Source: Massilibacteroides vaginae (GTDB lineage: Bacteria; Bacteroidota; Bacteroidia; Bacteroidales; Tannerellaceae). From it: a DNA stretch of 64,000 nucleotides. The position numbers and the translations under genes were made by a program. Location of the stretch: the NCBI RefSeq assembly GCF_900178525.1, contig NZ_FXDJ01000009.1, positions 124,001 to 188,000 on the forward strand. Reading direction: 5' to 3'. A model generated the notes under the pieces. That model had not been told where the DNA came from. It saw nothing but the letters and a program-made list of their open reading frames with translations, and did not search any database. Every line of letters starts with the position of its first letter. Position 1 is the stretch's first letter. Positions 62,065 to 64,000 of this stretch are shown piece after piece.

Positions 62065-62463
62065 TTATAACATTTCGAAATCCGATTCCTGAAAACGAAC
62101 CACTTCCTTTTCCCATCTTTCGGCAACGAACTTATTGTGATCCGGATGATTGGTATAGGTGTCGAATTCTTTCTGATTCACAAAACGCATATAAAATCCA
62201 TACTGGAAGTCATTCTTCGGACTTACCTGACGAAACGCCTGAAAGTCATGCACTCCGGGAATAGCCGTCAGGATAGTGTATCCGTCTTTCATGAATTTCT
62301 TTGCATCAGGAGAACCTACCGGATGTTTCAAATCAAAGATTACGGTATGTATGATCTCTCCCTCCTTTAAACCGGCAGGAATTGCCGCACTCATAAAACC
62401 TGTGGATGCGGCAGCTGTCAAAGCAACAGCTCCGGCATTCGCAAAAAACTTTCTTCTCTTCAT
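62065..62463 (-). CDS. Dabb-domain (stress-responsive A/B barrel) protein with Tat-like signal
   Basis: Protein of 132 residues. The N-terminus (MKRRKFFANAGAVALTAAAS) is Tat-like with RRKFF. The Dabb domain is about residues 36-130 (IHTVIFDLKHPVGSPDAKKF, YGFYMRFVNQKEFDTYTNHP). Such small barrels dimerise; substrates are mostly unknown. The upstream frame start at 62493 lies inside the -7 box TAGTTTTG (62498-62491), so the ATG at 62463 is used. Confidence 0.88.
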   Translation of the reverse strand: MKRRKFFANAGAVALTAAASTGFMSAAIPAGLKEGEIIHTVIFDLKHPVGSPDAKKFMKDGYTILTAIPGVHDFQAFRQVSPKNDFQYGFYMRFVNQKEFDTYTNHPDHNKFVAERWEKEVVRFQESDFEML

Positions 62464-62490
62464 AAATTTTAATTCATTAATGATATTACA

Positions 62491-62498
62491 CAAAACTA
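62491..62498 (-). promoter_or_regulatory. -7 box of the Dabb gene
   Basis: The minus-strand TAGTTTTG is a perfect TAnnTTTG box, 28 bp before the ATG at 62463. Confidence 0.65.
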
Positions 62499-62518
62499 CG
62501 GTGGAAGCTTCGCACCGC

Positions 62519-63643
62519 TTATTTTTTTATCAGAACGGTAAGCTGTAAAGACAGATCGAAAAAGACCATCTTCGCGTTTACATTCTGGGTGATATGCAGT
62601 TCTGCTTTTGCAAGTTCGTCCATCAAATCAAAAACATTCCGCTCGTTAACAAACGGAGAGAATTTAACCGAGAAACCTGCTTCGGGCGCGTTCATATAGT
62701 TCAGTTCCGGTGCCTGAAAACGATAGACAAAGTTTTCACGTATCAGGTGCTGACAATAAGAAAGAAAACCTTTTTGCCGCTCTCTACCGAGAGAAGCCAA
62801 TTCATCTGCCGTAGCTTTCATTCCTTTTACGTTGCGCGCCCATGAATTACGCATCATACTCTTAAAAAGCTCCAGAAAATACTCTTTTTCCTCGCCAAGA
62901 CTGATCGCCTCAACCGCTTTTAAATAATTACCTCCCGACAAATGAGCCACATGACGCGCATCATCAGGCGAAATACCGTATTGAGAGAGCATAGAAGCAA
63001 CAATAGCCTCCTGAGCAATCGGGCGGATAGTGATCCGTTGAGAACGAGACTGGATTGTACCCAATATCAGATCGGGCTGTTCAGACACCATCAAGATTAC
63101 GGTATTCTGCGGTGGCTCTTCTATTATTTTCAGCAATTTATTGGCACAGGTAGGATGTAGTTTTTCAGGAAGCCAGATCAACAAAATGCGGTATTCAGCT
63201 TCGTAAATACGAAGACTAAGCTTACGTACAATTTCATCACTTTCTTTCGAATAGATCAGCGGCTGGGAGTTTCCCGCGTCAATGGCTTCAAGCCAATTAT
63301 CCAAATTAAAATAAGTCCGGCTTCGCAGGAACGGTCGCCATTCAGCCAGGTAATCATCACATACCTCTTTCTTCTTATCTTTCTTGGCTACAATAGGATA
63401 GACAAAATGCAAATCCGGATGAGCATACTCATTATACTTTACACAAGAGGGACATCGTCCGCAAGCGTCAGCGTCTCCCCTATTCGTACAATTCAGGTAT
63501 CTGGCGTAAGCAAGCGCCAACGGAAAAGCTCCGGCACCCCCTGTTTCACAAAGCAATTGCGCATGCGGCACAATCCCCTTACAAGCAGACTCTATCAGCT
63601 TTTGTTTAACATCTTCCTGTCCAATGATATCTTTAAAGTACAT
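62519..63643 (-). CDS. holB: DNA polymerase III delta' subunit
   Basis: Protein of 374 residues of the clamp-loader delta'/AAA fold. The zinc-type cysteines are in CTNRGDADACGRCPSCVKY (about residues 51-69). The sensor region LPEKLHPTCANKLLKIIEEP and ILMVSEQPDLILGTIQSRSQ is conserved. The P-loop is degenerate (ETGGAGAFPLAL), as expected for delta', which does not hydrolyse ATP. It begins 15 bp after the cyclophilin gene, on the same strand. Confidence 0.93.
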   Translation of the reverse strand: MYFKDIIGQEDVKQKLIESACKGIVPHAQLLCETGGAGAFPLALAYARYLNCTNRGDADACGRCPSCVKYNEYAHPDLHFVYPIVAKKDKKKEVCDDYLAEWRPFLRSRTYFNLDNWLEAIDAGNSQPLIYSKESDEIVRKLSLRIYEAEYRILLIWLPEKLHPTCANKLLKIIEEPPQNTVILMVSEQPDLILGTIQSRSQRITIRPIAQEAIVASMLSQYGISPDDARHVAHLSGGNYLKAVEAISLGEEKEYFLELFKSMMRNSWARNVKGMKATADELASLGRERQKGFLSYCQHLIRENFVYRFQAPELNYMNAPEAGFSVKFSPFVNERNVFDLMDELAKAELHITQNVNAKMVFFDLSLQLTVLIKK

Positions 63644-63658
63644 GAGCTTTATTTATCT

Positions 63659-64000
63659 TTATTTCTGAAAAACTTTCGTACTGAGAACCATTACATCCTG
63701 CAACGGACGATCAAATTCATCCGTTTCTACAAGTGACATCTTTTCTACAATATCGAAGCCTTCTGTTACTTCACCAAAGATAGTAACAGAACCGTCTAAA
63801 TGTGGCACTCCGCCGGTTGTTTTATAATATGCTCGTCTTTCTTCCGGAATACGATAGGGTTCTACTGTAGCCAATGTGTCGGTTAGCATACGGTTCACGA
63901 TTACATCCAGCGAATCCGGCAACAAATCCGGTTGTTCGGCACAAACGCGCGCTTTAAATGTATGATAGAACCAATTCTTCCGGATATTATTGATCCGTTC
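63659..64000 (-). CDS. Cyclophilin-type peptidyl-prolyl isomerase, C-terminal part (cut by window edge)
   Basis: The frame runs open to the window end, so the start is outside; 113 residues are visible. The stretch YKTTGGVPHLDGSVTIFGEV (about residue 60 of the visible part) is the conserved C-terminal cyclophilin pattern, and it is followed by GFDIVEKMSLVETDEFDRP. Such enzymes speed proline isomerisation during protein folding, often in the periplasm. The apparent start at 63925 is only an internal TTG. It is probably co-transcribed with holB. Confidence 0.88.
   Translation of the reverse strand, partial: ERINNIRKNWFYHTFKARVCAEQPDLLPDSLDVIVNRMLTDTLATVEPYRIPEERRAYYKTTGGVPHLDGSVTIFGEVTEGFDIVEKMSLVETDEFDRPLQDVMVLSTKVFQK

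Noticed and set aside
62519-63643. holB as a pseudogene because of its broken P-loop
   Set aside because: Delta' subunits normally lack a working Walker A motif; the rest of the protein is intact.

Overview
The window is from a low-to-moderate GC member of the Bacteroidota, most likely order Bacteroidales (Parabacteroides/Dysgonomonas/Porphyromonas side). The signs are a SusC/SusD pair, an Mfa-type fimbrial locus, a hybrid two-component (HTCS) regulator gene, an LpxC-FabZ fusion, an Rnf operon ending in galE, a GldB-like lipoprotein, and many promoters with the Bacteroides -7 box TAnnTTTG. I cannot fix the genus. I see no tRNA, rRNA, CRISPR array, insertion sequence or prophage.

Layout: 1-393 is the 3' end of an ECF sigma factor gene, followed by about 870 bp of repeats. 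1265-2830 is a DUF3078 protein. 2930-9449 is an operon of rseC-like, rnfB, C, D, G, E, A and galE. 9824-19410 is a mostly minus-strand accessory region: GH127 enzyme, TonB-dependent receptor, LigB-type dioxygenase, YceI lipoprotein, AraC regulator, an unrecognised HTH protein and a Tat-exported GH109 enzyme. 19655-32121 is minus-strand housekeeping: mscL, nucleoside phosphorylase, floA, nfeD, TPR protein, miaA, pRiA4b ORF-3-like, lpxA, lpxC-fabZ, lpxD, pyrF, prfA, purM. 32638-42840 is a fimbrial locus read right to left: OmpA/DUF3575 protein, major fimbrillin, FimB/Mfa2 anchor, and two tandem 970-residue accessory subunits. 43963-47967 is an HTCS-like gene divergent from a susC/susD pair (48224-53522). 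53607-64000 holds an MFS transporter, malic enzyme, WbuC-type cupin, SPOR lipoprotein, S9 peptidase, GldB-like lipoprotein, Dabb protein, holB and a truncated cyclophilin.

Two things stand out. First, a dispersed intergenic repeat family is present at about 0.92, 9.6, 19.5, 32.4 and 43.7 kb, with a decayed relative at 54.9-55.05 kb. Its core is three copies of ATAAAGG(T/A)TAT spaced exactly 21 bp apart plus a divergent fourth unit (ATATAGT) again exactly 21 bp on. Two copies align over about 210 bp and three share the upstream arm. It is not explained by any gene. Second, the HTCS protein at 43963-47967 has lost the phosphoacceptor His (Asn825), the kinase N-box Asn, the G1-box Asp and the receiver Asp (Glu1135), while its AraC-type DNA-binding domain looks intact. 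It looks like a phosphorylation-independent regulator.

Other structure worth attention: five copies of a TTCTCTATTGTT-like motif in the leader of the major fimbrillin gene, a strong hairpin between the major and anchor fimbrial genes, an inverted repeat flanking the -7 box of the AraC gene, a 44-bp tandem pair of near-palindromes between an MFS gene and maeB, and terminators that overlap the next gene's promoter.
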